64,000 bases of DNA, taken from the NCBI RefSeq assembly GCF_003867075.1, contig NZ_CP032544.1, positions 62,001 to 126,000 of the forward strand, given 5' to 3'. This stretch comes from Tenacibaculum mesophilum (lineage in GTDB: Bacteria > Bacteroidota > Bacteroidia > Flavobacteriales > Flavobacteriaceae). The position numbers were made by a program, and so were the translations under genes. Of this stretch, positions 53,584 to 63,734 are shown in pieces. The notes beneath the pieces were generated by a model. That model saw only the letters and a list, made by a program, of their open reading frames with translations, did not search any database and was not told the DNA's origin. Positions within the stretch are counted from its first letter, which is position 1; the number at the start of each line of letters is the position of its first letter.

Positions 53584-55746
53584 ATGAGAAAAAAAATTAA
53601 CATGTATGCAAGTGCTATTCTTTTTGTACTTGTAAGTATCACAAGTTGTGATAAGGATGAAGAAATTATTCCAGCAGAGTTTTCTATTACTGATATAGAA
53701 AAGGATTTTGGAGCAGTAGAAGTAGAACAAACTATTAACTATTCGTTTAAAGTAACAAATGAGGGAGGTTCAGATTTAGAAATAGATGAATTTGTATTAA
53801 AAGGAACAAATGCTGCTGATTTTTCAACTAGTGCAGTACCAAAAGTAATTAAAAAGGAAGAATCGTATACTTTTGAAATTACCTTTGCTCCTTTAACAGA
53901 AGGAGAAAAAAAGGCTATCTTAGAAATTACGACTAATATTGGGAAAAAAGAAGTAAAAGTAACAGGAATTGCAAAACCAAAACCATTACCAGGTGTTGAT
54001 TTAAGTGAAACGGCTTTGGTTTTTGGAAACGTAGAGATTAATCAAACAAAAGACGCTACGTTTACTATAACTAATAGTGGAGATGCAGACTTAGAAATTA
54101 CAGGCTTTGAAATAAAAGGGACCAATGCTGCTAACTTTTCAACTTCAGCAACAACAGAAACTTTAGCTGCAGGAGAAACTAAAACCATTACGGTAGTATT
54201 TGAGCCAACCAATGTAGGAGAAAAAACAGCAAGTTTAGAGGTGACAACTAATGCAGGTGTTAAAGCCATTGCCTTAAGCGGTAAAGCTACAGCAACACCT
54301 ATGTCAGTTATAGAGTTTAGTGAATCACCTATAAGTTTTGGGAATGTTGAAGTAGGTGAAGACTTATCTAAAAATATTATAGTTTCTAATACAGGAAATA
54401 CAGATTTAGAGATTACTAATGTGAATATTATAGGAGGTAGTTCATCATCATCTTTTACAGTAATAGGAGGAACAAGTTCATTAATAAGAACTATTGCTCC
54501 AGGTGATACATATACTTTTGAAGTTAAGTTCACGCCAAGTTCACAAGGATTTGCTTCAGCATCTATTAGATTTTTTAATAACTCTAGTGAAAATGAAGTG
54601 TTTTTACCAATGAATGGAACAGGAACAGCGCCAGCACAACCTGCAATTGCTTTTAGTGAAACAGGATTAAACTTTGGTGATGTTACTGTAGGGAACTCTG
54701 GAAATGATTTAACTTTTGCTATTCAGAATAATGGTCAAGGAAATTTAGAGGTAAGTAATATTAGAATGAGCGGAGCCAATGCTAATAACTTTACTTTGGT
54801 AAATGTATCTGCACCACAAACGATTGCTCCTAATAGCTTTTATGAGGTAACAGCACGTTTTACACCACAATCTGAAGGACAAAAGCAGGCAATGATAGTT
54901 GTAGAAAGTAATGATCCTACAAAACCGAGTTATGCTATTATTATTAGTGGAAAGGGGTTGCAAGCTGCTACAGGTAATATTGTAAACATACCAGATGCCA
55001 ACTTTAAGTCAGCATTGGTAGGGGATTCATCGATAAATACAAATGGAGATGGTGAAATTCAGGTTTCAGAAGCACAAGCTTACACAGGTGTCATTCGTGT
55101 AGATGGTCTTAGTATTTCAGATGTTACTGGTTTAGAGGTTTTTGAAAATATTTCACAATTTCATGCAATGAACAACTCTTTAACAAGTATAGATTTAAGC
55201 CAAAACACAGCAATAACACATTTGTCGTTAAAAAACAATAACTTAACTTCATTAGATCTTTCAGCTAATACAGCTTTACAAACAATATTAATTCAGCAAA
55301 ATAGTATTAGTACAATAGATTTAACAAATCATTCTAGCTTAGTGAATTTTCAATGTGGAGGTAACAATATTTCTACGTTAGTGTTACCTACTATTGCAAA
55401 CGGTTTAAGAACTTTATATTTAGAACAGAATCAAATTAGTACGTTAGATGTTTCTATGTATCCAGATTTAAGAACACTTGTTGCTTATAATAACAACTTA
55501 TCAAGCATGGATATTTCTAATAATTCAAGAGTAATTTCATTGCATTTAAGAAATAATAATTTAACAAGTTTAAACGTAGCAAATGGTAATAATGTAAATT
55601 TCATTTATATGATTGCAGATGGAAATGATAACTTAACATGTATTCAACATGATGCTGGTTTTGATCCTTTGAATCCACCAAATACACAAGCAAACCAATG
55701 GGTTAAGCCATCTGGAGCTTCTTGGAATACAGTCGCATGTCAATAA
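53584..55746 (+). CDS. Surface-type lipoprotein with four ASH domains and leucine-rich repeats
   Basis: A 720-residue protein. The lipoprotein signal ends LVSITSC, and acidic residues follow the cysteine (CDKDEE), a pattern known to send flavobacterial lipoproteins to the cell surface. Residues 32-460 hold four ASH/choice-of-anchor D domains, each with a FGxVEVxxT start and NxGxxDLEI or NNGQGNLEV strands. Residues 465-690 are leucine-rich repeats (ITHLSLKNNNLTSLDLS, LRTLYLEQNQISTLDVS). It likely binds another surface protein or a polymer. Upstream of a secreted protein and a two-component pair. ATG 53584 or the one six codons later could be used. Confidence 0.85.
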   Translation: MRKKINMYASAILFVLVSITSCDKDEEIIPAEFSITDIEKDFGAVEVEQTINYSFKVTNEGGSDLEIDEFVLKGTNAADFSTSAVPKVIKKEESYTFEITFAPLTEGEKKAILEITTNIGKKEVKVTGIAKPKPLPGVDLSETALVFGNVEINQTKDATFTITNSGDADLEITGFEIKGTNAANFSTSATTETLAAGETKTITVVFEPTNVGEKTASLEVTTNAGVKAIALSGKATATPMSVIEFSESPISFGNVEVGEDLSKNIIVSNTGNTDLEITNVNIIGGSSSSSFTVIGGTSSLIRTIAPGDTYTFEVKFTPSSQGFASASIRFFNNSSENEVFLPMNGTGTAPAQPAIAFSETGLNFGDVTVGNSGNDLTFAIQNNGQGNLEVSNIRMSGANANNFTLVNVSAPQTIAPNSFYEVTARFTPQSEGQKQAMIVVESNDPTKPSYAIIISGKGLQAATGNIVNIPDANFKSALVGDSSINTNGDGEIQVSEAQAYTGVIRVDGLSISDVTGLEVFENISQFHAMNNSLTSIDLSQNTAITHLSLKNNNLTSLDLSANTALQTILIQQNSISTIDLTNHSSLVNFQCGGNNISTLVLPTIANGLRTLYLEQNQISTLDVSMYPDLRTLVAYNNNLSSMDISNNSRVISLHLRNNNLTSLNVANGNNVNFIYMIADGNDNLTCIQHDAGFDPLNPPNTQANQWVKPSGASWNTVACQ

Positions 55747-55835
55747 AAAACATTCCCTTTAAATAGTAATTCAAGAAAGAAAGTTACCTGTGTAAAAAGC
55801 AGGTAGCTTCTAATAGCATAAAAACAATAATAGAA

Positions 55836-57161
55836 ATGAAAAAATATACAATATTAGTTTGTTTATTCTTAGCTAGTTTTTTGTTTCATCAAACAGCCAA
55901 TGCTCAGTTTGGTAATATGTTAAAAAAAGCTAAGCAAAAAGTAACAAAAAAAATAGAAGAGAAAGCTTCTTCATCAATAGAAAAATCAACTACAAGTTCA
56001 GATACTAATTCAACGTCTAATACAAATGAGTATTCAGATGAAGAGTTTAAGAAAGAGTTAGCTAAAAAGTATCCCAACGATAAAGAAAAGCAAGATTTTT
56101 ATTTTAAAAAGTATAAAGAATATCAACAAAAACAAGTAGCGGAAAAAGAAGCCTTATTAGCTAAAGAAAATAGTAAAGGAACAGTTGTGAGCGAAATTCC
56201 TTCACCTATAGAAAGTAGTGAAAATGATAAATTTAAAGACAATCAAATTTATGTATTAAACAGAACGAAATTTAAAAAAATGCCTGCTTATGATGGTGGT
56301 TTTTCTGATAAGATGGAACTGTCTGGTTACTACCATTTATCACAATACTTTGTTAGAAATCCTTCAAGTCATTTTGATAGCAATCCAGGTGATATTTACG
56401 AAGGCTTTTCTATTGAATATGATCCAACATCATATCAGTTAAATGCATATTTTTCACCAAACCAAAAACGTTATGGTGTGGTTCCTGAAAAATATAGAAA
56501 ATCTGCCGATAAAGGTAATATTCAGTTCCAATTTGGAATGGGAGGCGGACCAGAATGGACTAATGCTAATGTTCTCTTATTGGAACCAGGAGTATTATTA
56601 ATTGGAGCAGAGGTATATCATAAAAACGATAACGTTGGTCATAAGTGGATGAATAATGCTCAACCAAAGCAGTTTGTAATAGCTGCAAAAAATCCAGAAA
56701 AAATTAAGAAGTATTATAAAAATCCTGAATTAACATCTCAAACAACTTTTGCTAAGTTTGATAACTTACGTAAAGATTGGTTAGGAGCAAAGTTAAATAG
56801 TGTAACAATGCCAGCAAAAGGGAGTTTTGATAAAAACTCAGCAATTAAAAATGCAGCTGTAAGTGGATTGAATAAATATTATGGTAAAATGAGTATGAAA
56901 AATATATATCAATACATGACATCTGATAAATGGTCAACTGTAAAACATAAGGTAACAGGGGTACCTTTATATCAATGGGCTGTAGGAGCTGTTGTACAGA
57001 AAAATTCAGATGGGCAATGTATGTTGCAACAGTTTATAGTAAGAAAAGATTATATAGGTGGAGGAAAATATGGGAGTCCTTTTTTTAATGGAATTAACAG
57101 AGGAAGTATTAGAGCTCCTTATGGAGGGTATGTAAAATGTGATGCTAAACCTAAAAACTAA
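55836..57161 (+). CDS. Secreted protein of unknown function
   Basis: A 441-residue protein with a signal peptide (VCLFLASFLFHQTANAQ) followed by lysine-rich amphipathic FGNMLKKAKQKVTKKIEE, a serine/threonine linker, and a charged helix up to about residue 115. The remainder is a globular domain with many aromatic residues (FSDKMELSGYYHLSQYF, FQFGMGGGPEWTNANVLLLE). No family recognised. It lies 90 bp after the ASH/LRR lipoprotein and 90 bp before the sensor kinase gene, separated from the latter by a terminator. Confidence 0.8.
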   Translation: MKKYTILVCLFLASFLFHQTANAQFGNMLKKAKQKVTKKIEEKASSSIEKSTTSSDTNSTSNTNEYSDEEFKKELAKKYPNDKEKQDFYFKKYKEYQQKQVAEKEALLAKENSKGTVVSEIPSPIESSENDKFKDNQIYVLNRTKFKKMPAYDGGFSDKMELSGYYHLSQYFVRNPSSHFDSNPGDIYEGFSIEYDPTSYQLNAYFSPNQKRYGVVPEKYRKSADKGNIQFQFGMGGGPEWTNANVLLLEPGVLLIGAEVYHKNDNVGHKWMNNAQPKQFVIAAKNPEKIKKYYKNPELTSQTTFAKFDNLRKDWLGAKLNSVTMPAKGSFDKNSAIKNAAVSGLNKYYGKMSMKNIYQYMTSDKWSTVKHKVTGVPLYQWAVGAVVQKNSDGQCMLQQFIVRKDYIGGGKYGSPFFNGINRGSIRAPYGGYVKCDAKPKN

Positions 57162-57190
57162 AATACAGACTTTAAGTTAAGAATAGTTCT

Positions 57191-57233
57191 AAAAGGTGGT
57201 GTTTTGCGTATTATTGCATAACCACCTTTTTTT
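57191..57233 (+). terminator. Terminator after secreted-protein gene
   Basis: AAAAGGTGGT (57191-57200) pairs perfectly with ACCACCTTTT (57221-57230), followed by more T. The 20-nt loop contains a weaker inner pairing (TGCG / TGCA). Confidence 0.8.
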
Positions 57234-57250
57234 GTAATAAAATTAAATTT

Positions 57251-60166
57251 GTGAAAAAAACTTTTTATATACTAATCTTTATTTCTTTTCTCTTTGAAAA
57301 TGTATTTTCACAGGAGCCTTTTTATACACAATTTACATCTGATGATGGATTAGTATCTTTAGCAAATTATAATATTATACAAGATAAAAATAACCTAGTT
57401 TGGGTTGGAGGGGAGCAAGGTTTGTTTTATTACAACGGTAAAAGATTTAGGCAAGTTAAAAATACTATTTCTACCACAAAAAGTATTTTTAACTTACAAA
57501 TAGATAAGGAAGGACAAATTTGGTGTTCGACCATTTCAGGACATATTTATAAAGTAGTAAATAAAGAACTACAATTATTTAAAGATTTTTCAAATGAATT
57601 GAAAGGAGCATTTGCAAGCTTAATTGTTTTTAATGATGATGTGTTCTTTATATCACAAAGAAAAAGTTACCAAATAGATAAAAAAACTGCGTCGATAAAA
57701 AAAGACCTAAATGCCAATATTTCTAAAATAGCAAAAACAAAAAATGGTTTTTTTTACTACAATTTAAAAGAAACTAATACTATAACTCAAGTTTATGAAG
57801 AAAGTGGGCAAGCAGTTTTTAAAAAAATAAACTTTGATATAGAAAAAAACTTTTTAAATGAAGGAAAGCTTCAAATGTTTGAATGGTTTGATGATGTTGT
57901 TGTTAAAGTAGAAAAGGAGAACTCAAAGATATTTTCAGTTAATATACATACGAGAAAAATAACTACCACAAAACTTCCTGAAGCTCTTAAAAAAGCACAA
58001 GTTTATAATACCAAAAAGTTTAAAGAAAACTGGTTGTTAACATCAAAAGGTATTTATATAACTTTAAACAAAAACAAAGTAAATAATACTAAACAAATTT
58101 TTAAAGATTATCATATAACTGATGTTCTAAAAGATAATGAGAATAATTATTGGCTTGCAACACTGCAAAATGGAATTTTCGTTGTGCCAAGTTTAGAAAT
58201 AACGAAGAAAAGTTTTGTGGAAATAAAAGAAGATATTATCTCAATAGAAACCATTGGTAATAATAGATTATTATTAGGAACTCAAAATGGTAACTTAATA
58301 GATTACAATACAGAAGATAATTATTATAAAATTATCAGTTTATCTAATCAACGACCTGTTAATAGAATAAAATATAATAAAAACCTACAAAAAGCATATA
58401 TAAGCACAAACGGAACCAGTAGCTATACATATGATATAAAAAAGTTGAAAATTACTAATGTAGGAAATCAGTTTACCACAGCTAAAGGTTTTACGAAAAT
58501 AAATAAAGATTCATTGGTGTATCTATCATATCGACGTGCTATTATTTATACTCAACTTTCTAGAAATAAAGATTATATAGTTTTAGAAAACAAAAGACCT
58601 ATTAGTACTCATTACGATTCAAAAAACAAACTTATTTACGTTACTTATATTGATGGAACAGTAGCCTATAACAATAAATTACAAACTATTCCAGTACATC
58701 ATCAAAATAAACCTATTATTTTTTCTGAATACACTCAAACTACTAACGGTAAAATATGGGCAACTACAAGAGATAAAATTTTAGCTTTAGAGGCAGGAAA
58801 AGTAACTGATAGCATAACCTGTTTAAACGGATTGTTAAAATCTCAAATAAAAGGAATTTTAGGGAAGGACAATTTTCTATGGATTGTTACTGAAAAAGGA
58901 ATACAGCGATACGATACAGATAAAAAAATAATAAATACAATAAACTTAACTGATAAAAGTGCTATAAAATTTAAAACTCCAGTAATACAAAATAATTATT
59001 TATGGATACCTGGTAACAATTTTTTATGTAGAATAAACACATCTGTTCCAGAGTTAATAGAACCAAAATTAGCTCCGTTAGCCTACATAAGTAATGTTAA
59101 AATTGGAGGAATAGAACAAGAAATAAAAACAAAATACAAACTGCCTTACAAAACTAACGACATTACATTTAACTTTAATGCTAATGGATTTAAATCTAGT
59201 AGTAAAAATGTTTTTCAATATAAACTTTTAGGTTTTAATACAGAATGGCAAACATCTGAGTTAAACGATGATGTAGTAAGATATATTGGAATTCCATCAG
59301 GAAGATATAAGTTTTTACTTAGAACCAAAAGTTTAGATGGAAGTATAGGAAAAGAAAGTAAAGGAGTTAAAATAATTGTACAAAAGCCTTTTTGGGAAAG
59401 TTGGTGGTTTATTGTGACAATATTTATAATATCTGTTTTAGGAATAATAATATATTACCGAATTAAATTAAAATGGAAAGAAGAGGAAGGAGAACGAGAA
59501 CTAGAAAGGGTAATTTTAGATAGTAGAATAAGTAAGTTAAGGCTAGAAAACTTACGCTCACAAATGAACCCTCATTTTATTTTTAATTCCTTAGGAGCTA
59601 TTCAAGATTATGTAATGAAGAATGAGAAATATTTAGCAAGTGATTACTTAGTTAAATTTTCTCGTTTAATAAGAATGTATTTAAATCATAGTAGAGTAAA
59701 TGTAATACTACTCAAAGAAGAACTTAGTTCACTCGAGATTTATATATCATTAGAGCAATTACGATTTGAAAATAAATTTAAGGTTCACTTCTTAGTAGAT
59801 AAAAACATAAATAAAGATCAAATTGAAGTTCCGCCGTTGTTTATACAACCTTTTGTAGAAAATGCTATAAAACACGGACTTGTTCATAAGAAAGACCGAG
59901 GGAATTTATGGATAACAATAGAAGAAAATATTAACAAGGTTTTAATTATAACGATAAAAGATGATGGTGTTGGACGAAAAAAATCTTCAGAAATTAATAA
60001 GAAAAGAAAAGGGCATAAGTCTTTTGCTGTAAACGCTACCCAAGAGCGAGTTTCGTTGTATAAGAAAGAAAAGTTATTTGATATTTCAGTAGATTTTACG
60101 GATAAAGTAGATGAAAACAATAATGCTACAGGAACGATAGTAACACTAAAAATAAAAAGAATTTAA
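57251..60166 (+). CDS. LytS-type sensor histidine kinase with two-component propeller
   Basis: A 971-residue membrane sensor, GTG start. Signal peptide/first helix FYILIFISFLFENVFS, then about 600 residues of propeller-like repeats (LVWVGGEQGLFYYNGKRF, NNYWLATLQNGIFVVPS), a Y_Y_Y-like domain near 640-710 (VFQYKLLGFNTEWQTSELND), a membrane helix at about 718-740, and a His_kinase (LytS) domain. The phosphate-accepting H775 is in QMNPHFIFNSLGAIQDY; the ATP-binding N box is VENAIKHGL. Its response regulator starts 2 bp after the stop. It would sense an extracytoplasmic signal, perhaps a polymer. The start codon is 18 bp after the terminator hairpin. Confidence 0.93.
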   Translation: MKKTFYILIFISFLFENVFSQEPFYTQFTSDDGLVSLANYNIIQDKNNLVWVGGEQGLFYYNGKRFRQVKNTISTTKSIFNLQIDKEGQIWCSTISGHIYKVVNKELQLFKDFSNELKGAFASLIVFNDDVFFISQRKSYQIDKKTASIKKDLNANISKIAKTKNGFFYYNLKETNTITQVYEESGQAVFKKINFDIEKNFLNEGKLQMFEWFDDVVVKVEKENSKIFSVNIHTRKITTTKLPEALKKAQVYNTKKFKENWLLTSKGIYITLNKNKVNNTKQIFKDYHITDVLKDNENNYWLATLQNGIFVVPSLEITKKSFVEIKEDIISIETIGNNRLLLGTQNGNLIDYNTEDNYYKIISLSNQRPVNRIKYNKNLQKAYISTNGTSSYTYDIKKLKITNVGNQFTTAKGFTKINKDSLVYLSYRRAIIYTQLSRNKDYIVLENKRPISTHYDSKNKLIYVTYIDGTVAYNNKLQTIPVHHQNKPIIFSEYTQTTNGKIWATTRDKILALEAGKVTDSITCLNGLLKSQIKGILGKDNFLWIVTEKGIQRYDTDKKIINTINLTDKSAIKFKTPVIQNNYLWIPGNNFLCRINTSVPELIEPKLAPLAYISNVKIGGIEQEIKTKYKLPYKTNDITFNFNANGFKSSSKNVFQYKLLGFNTEWQTSELNDDVVRYIGIPSGRYKFLLRTKSLDGSIGKESKGVKIIVQKPFWESWWFIVTIFIISVLGIIIYYRIKLKWKEEEGERELERVILDSRISKLRLENLRSQMNPHFIFNSLGAIQDYVMKNEKYLASDYLVKFSRLIRMYLNHSRVNVILLKEELSSLEIYISLEQLRFENKFKVHFLVDKNINKDQIEVPPLFIQPFVENAIKHGLVHKKDRGNLWITIEENINKVLIITIKDDGVGRKKSSEINKKRKGHKSFAVNATQERVSLYKKEKLFDISVDFTDKVDENNNATGTIVTLKIKRI

Positions 60167-60168
60167 TA

Positions 60169-60918
60169 ATGAAAGCTTTAATAATTGATGATGAGGCAAA
60201 AGCACGTAGTGTAATGAAAACGATGCTTACAGAGTTTTTTCCTGAAATAAAAAATGTTATTACAGCAGATAACTTAGTAGATGGAGTAAAGTCAATTAAA
60301 GAAAACAATCCAGACATTGTTTTTTTAGATATTGAAATGCCTGAGTACTCAGGTTTAGAAATATTAGATTTTATTTCAGAGCCTATAGAGTTTCAATTAA
60401 TTTTTACAACAGCATATCAACAATACGCATTAGAAGCACTAAAATTATCTGCAATAGATTATTTGGTTAAACCAATTGACAGAGAAGAGTTACGAGTAGC
60501 TATAAATAAAGCAAAAGTTAATATTAACCAAAAAAAGGTAACAGCACAATTTTCAGAGTTAAAAAAAGCCATTCAATCATTATCATCACATAAAATCGCT
60601 TTAGAAGTACCAGGAGAAATTATTTTTGTTTCGCATGAAGATATTTTATACTTAGAAGCAGATGGAATGTATACAAAAGTACATTTAGCAAATAGAGAAA
60701 GAGAATTAATTTGTAAACCACTAGCATATTTTGAAAATCAACTTCAGGGAAACAACTTATTTTTTAGATGTCATAGGTCTTACTTAATAAACCTTCATTA
60801 TTTAGAAAAATTTGTTAAAAAAGACGGAGATTTTTTATTAATGCAAAATCAAACAACAATTCCTATTTCAAAAACAAAAAAGCAAGAATTTCTAAAAATT
60901 ATAAAAGAAGTATTTTAG
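60169..60918 (+). CDS. LytTR-family response regulator
   Basis: A 249-residue protein. Receiver domain with IIDDEAKARSVMKTMLTEFF, phosphorylation site D54 in VFLDIEMPEYSG, T/S and K in TTAYQQYA and YLVKPID. The LytTR DNA-binding domain fills the C-terminal 100 residues (ILYLEADGMYTKVHLANRER, FFRCHRSYLINLHYLEKFVK). It is the partner of the preceding kinase. Targets unknown; the lipoprotein and secreted-protein genes upstream are natural candidates. Confidence 0.95.
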   Translation: MKALIIDDEAKARSVMKTMLTEFFPEIKNVITADNLVDGVKSIKENNPDIVFLDIEMPEYSGLEILDFISEPIEFQLIFTTAYQQYALEALKLSAIDYLVKPIDREELRVAINKAKVNINQKKVTAQFSELKKAIQSLSSHKIALEVPGEIIFVSHEDILYLEADGMYTKVHLANRERELICKPLAYFENQLQGNNLFFRCHRSYLINLHYLEKFVKKDGDFLLMQNQTTIPISKTKKQEFLKIIKEVF

Positions 60919-60927
60919 ATTTGTAAA

Positions 60928-61350
60928 ATGCAATTTTACCAAAAAGAAATTCAATTACCAGCATTTAATAGAGGCTATCACTTAATTACAGATGTTTTGT
61001 TAGAAGCACTTCCAGAACTTGAAAATATTCAAATAGGACAGTTACAGGTATTTATAAAGCATACTTCTGCTAGTTTAACCATTAATGAAAATGCAGATCC
61101 TACCGTTCGAATAGATTTCGAATCGCATATCAATAAAATGGTTCCTGAAAATATGCCATACTATAAACACGATTATGAAGGTGCCGATGATATGCCAGCA
61201 CATATTAAAAGTTCTATGTTAGGATGTCAGGTACAAATTCCAATTACCAATGGAAATCTCAACTTAGGAACTTGGCAAGGAATATACTTAGGTGAGCACA
61301 GAAATTATGGAGGTAAAAGAAAAATAGTACTAACCGCTTTTGGAAATTAA
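60928..61350 (+). CDS. YjbQ-family protein (UPF0047)
   Basis: A 140-residue protein with the YjbQ signature: KHTSASLTINENADPTVRID, and GADDMPAHIKSSMLGCQVQI near the middle, and LGTWQGIYLGEHRNYGGKRK. The conserved histidines and acidic residues fit the active site of this family, some of whose members have weak thiamine-phosphate synthase activity. It follows the response regulator by 9 bp, and its stop is directly followed by the next ATG. Confidence 0.93.
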   Translation: MQFYQKEIQLPAFNRGYHLITDVLLEALPELENIQIGQLQVFIKHTSASLTINENADPTVRIDFESHINKMVPENMPYYKHDYEGADDMPAHIKSSMLGCQVQIPITNGNLNLGTWQGIYLGEHRNYGGKRKIVLTAFGN

Positions 61351-61878
61351 ATGAAGTATCATAAATTCAATTTTTACAGAAGTACGTACTGTGAGTTTGA
61401 AATGCAAAATGTCAATTTCTTTGATGATATGAAGGCACATTTTCAAAGTAAATCAGGTAGTTATTACTATTACACAGCCGAGGGTGTTTTTCGTTATTCA
61501 AATCACTGGGGTAGGGTTGCCAATTGTCGTTGGAAGATTCAGGGAATAGAAAACTATAAAAATCAAAATTATTATGTAGGGTACGCAAATTGGTCTGATT
61601 TTTATCCACTAAATAGTACTGATAAAGTATTCTATTTAGAAGTAGATTATACAGTGCATAAAGTGAATATTAAAAGAGTTCAAAATAATTCAGAAGAAGC
61701 TCATTTTTTAATGACTTCAGAGTTTGCACATCAGCGTTTAAAACAAATTCAAACTCTGTTTAAAGAATACAAGTGGGCACGTTATTATGAAGAGGATATT
61801 GAAACTTTAAGAAGAAAAATAATTGACAAACTCATCACAACAAACAAAACCTTACAGCAAGTTAAATTAGAGTTATAA
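61351..61878 (+). CDS. Hypothetical flavobacterial protein coupled to YjbQ
   Basis: A 175-residue soluble protein rich in tyrosine, phenylalanine and tryptophan (SGSYYYYTAEGVFRYSNHWG, NYYVGYANWSDFYPL), with a basic helical tail (ETLRRKIIDKLITTNKTLQQ). No family recognised. Its start codon follows the YjbQ stop with no gap, so translation is coupled. It overlaps the next, convergent gene by 6 bp. Confidence 0.8.
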   Translation: MKYHKFNFYRSTYCEFEMQNVNFFDDMKAHFQSKSGSYYYYTAEGVFRYSNHWGRVANCRWKIQGIENYKNQNYYVGYANWSDFYPLNSTDKVFYLEVDYTVHKVNIKRVQNNSEEAHFLMTSEFAHQRLKQIQTLFKEYKWARYYEEDIETLRRKIIDKLITTNKTLQQVKLEL

Positions 61879-62307
61879 ATCTTTATAATCTCTATTAACG
61901 CCAAGACTAAATCCAAAACGGGTGTCACTCTCTCTACCAAGTCTGTGAATAGCTACTTTACCTAATGGAATTTTACCAAACTCATTATTAGTAATTTCTT
62001 CATTATTTAAAAAAAGCTTTCCTTTAAACTGCTTTTGGGTGTTATACTCACTTCTATCTTTTTTATTTTGATAAACATTTATGGATAAAATATTATCTCT
62101 ATCAGTATAACCGCAAAAAATACCATGTGTATCCCAAATAATATAATTATTACTTTTTTTTAATTCTCTACTAGGTTTGCCTAAAACATCAATTAAAGTA
62201 TTATAATTAGTAGGAAATGTAAGAGGTTTATTATTAACATGTATAATGTTAGTATCACATATAATAGTTAAACTCGTTACTTTTTTCTTTTTAAAAAAAT
62301 TAAACAT
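61873..62307 (-). CDS. Small hypothetical protein (possibly DUF7738-like)
   Basis: A 144-residue protein with basic start MFNFFKKKKVTSLTIICDTN, then LTFPTNYNTLIDVLGKPSRE, IIWDTHGIFCGYTDRDNILS and FKGKLFLNNEEITNNEFG. The LGKPSRE...IWDxxGI pattern resembles a family of small bacterial proteins I recall as DUF7738, uncertainly. No signal peptide. Isolated on the minus strand between two plus-strand runs; members of this type often occur in toxin-immunity or stress loci. Confidence 0.75.
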   Translation of the reverse strand: MFNFFKKKKVTSLTIICDTNIIHVNNKPLTFPTNYNTLIDVLGKPSRELKKSNNYIIWDTHGIFCGYTDRDNILSINVYQNKKDRSEYNTQKQFKGKLFLNNEEITNNEFGKIPLGKVAIHRLGRESDTRFGFSLGVNRDYKDL

Positions 62308-62384
62308 GACAGTTATTGATTTGATTAACGGGGGCGAGCGTAAAACTAAAAAATAAATTTTAACTAACTCCTTTCTCTTTTAGT

Positions 62385-62392
62385 TAAATTTG
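62385..62392 (+). promoter_or_regulatory. -7 promoter box of the NDH-2 gene
   Basis: TAAATTTG is a perfect match to TAnnTTTG and lies 28 bp before the ATG at 62421. No clear TTTG -33 was found 19 bp upstream, only TTTT. Confidence 0.5.
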
Positions 62393-62420
62393 CTAATTAG
62401 ATTTAAAATCCTAATAAACA

Positions 62421-63734
62421 ATGAACATACCTCAAACAAGTTTTCCTCGAATAATAATTATAGGAGGTGGGTTTGCAGGATTGGCAGTAGCAAGAGCTCT
62501 AGAAAACCAAGATTTACAAGTAGTATTAATAGATAAGCACAATTACCATACTTTTCAACCTTTACTATATCAAGTAGCCACAGGAGGATTGGAGCCTGAC
62601 AGTATAGCGTTCCCTTTGAGAAAAAGATTTAATGATGTAGAAAACTTTTTCTTCAGATTAGCAAAAGTAACCCAAATACATGCCGAGAAAAACTATATAG
62701 AAACTACGATAGGAAATTTAGAGTATGATGAGTTGATTATAGCCACAGGTTCAACAACAAACTTTTTTGGAAATACAAATATTCAAAAGTATGCTATGGA
62801 AATGAAATCGGTTCCACAAGCATTAAATATTCGTAGTTTGGTATTAGAAAACTTTGAAGAAGCATTATTGGTAACAGATTTAGAAAAGCGAAGAGCGTTA
62901 ATGAATTTTGTTATTGTAGGAGGTGGACCAACAGGAGTAGAGTTGGCAGGAGCTTTGGCAGAAATGAAAAAAGGAATTTTACCTAAAGACTACCCAGACT
63001 TAGATATTCGGCAGATGAAAATTAATCTCATTCAAAGCTCAGGAGAGCTATTAAAAGGAATGAGTAATGGAGCTTCTAAAAAAGCGGAAGATTTTTTAAT
63101 AAAATTAGGAGTAGATGTGTGGAAAAATCTTCGTGTACTTGATTATGATGGAGAAACTGTTACTACAAACGGAGAAGATCATTTTAAAGCACAAACGGTT
63201 ATTTGGGCAGCAGGAGTAAAAGGAGCTGCTGTTAATGGTTTAAATGAAGAATGTGTAGTTGAAAGAGCTAATCGATTTAAAGTAGATGAATACAACAAAG
63301 TAATAGGCTACAATAATATTTATGCTATTGGAGATGTAGCATGTATGGAAACTAAAACTTATAAAAGAGGGCATCCAATGATGGCGCAACCAGCGATTCA
63401 ACAAGGACGATTATTAGGTAAAAATATCTTAGCCAAAATAAAAAGCAAAAAACAAAAATCATTTGTGTACAACAGCAAAGGATCTATGGCAACCATTGGA
63501 AGAAATAAAGCGGTAGTAGATTTATCTCGTTGGAAATTTCAAGGAGTTTTTGCATGGTTTATATGGATGTTTGTACATCTATTTTCACTCATCGGATTTA
63601 GAAATAAAGCGGTAGTGTTTATGAATTGGGTATATAACTACATACGTTTTGATAGAGAAACAAGGTTAATTATTCGCCCTTATAAAAAGAAAAATAAGTA
63701 TAGCTTTAAAGAACAAGAAAATGGCAATCACTAG
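62421..63734 (+). CDS. ndh: Type II NADH dehydrogenase (NDH-2)
   Basis: A 437-residue membrane-associated flavoprotein passing electrons from NADH to quinone without proton pumping. FAD-binding IIIIGGGFAGLAVARALEN at residue 10; NADH-binding FVIVGGGPTGVELAGALAEM; GDVACMETKTYKRGHPMMAQ near the C-terminus, with the quinone-site region AQPAIQQGRLLGKNI. The C-terminal segment VFAWFIWMFVHLFSLIGF probably binds the membrane. It overlaps the following gene by 14 bp. Confidence 0.93.
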   Translation: MNIPQTSFPRIIIIGGGFAGLAVARALENQDLQVVLIDKHNYHTFQPLLYQVATGGLEPDSIAFPLRKRFNDVENFFFRLAKVTQIHAEKNYIETTIGNLEYDELIIATGSTTNFFGNTNIQKYAMEMKSVPQALNIRSLVLENFEEALLVTDLEKRRALMNFVIVGGGPTGVELAGALAEMKKGILPKDYPDLDIRQMKINLIQSSGELLKGMSNGASKKAEDFLIKLGVDVWKNLRVLDYDGETVTTNGEDHFKAQTVIWAAGVKGAAVNGLNEECVVERANRFKVDEYNKVIGYNNIYAIGDVACMETKTYKRGHPMMAQPAIQQGRLLGKNILAKIKSKKQKSFVYNSKGSMATIGRNKAVVDLSRWKFQGVFAWFIWMFVHLFSLIGFRNKAVVFMNWVYNYIRFDRETRLIIRPYKKKNKYSFKEQENGNH

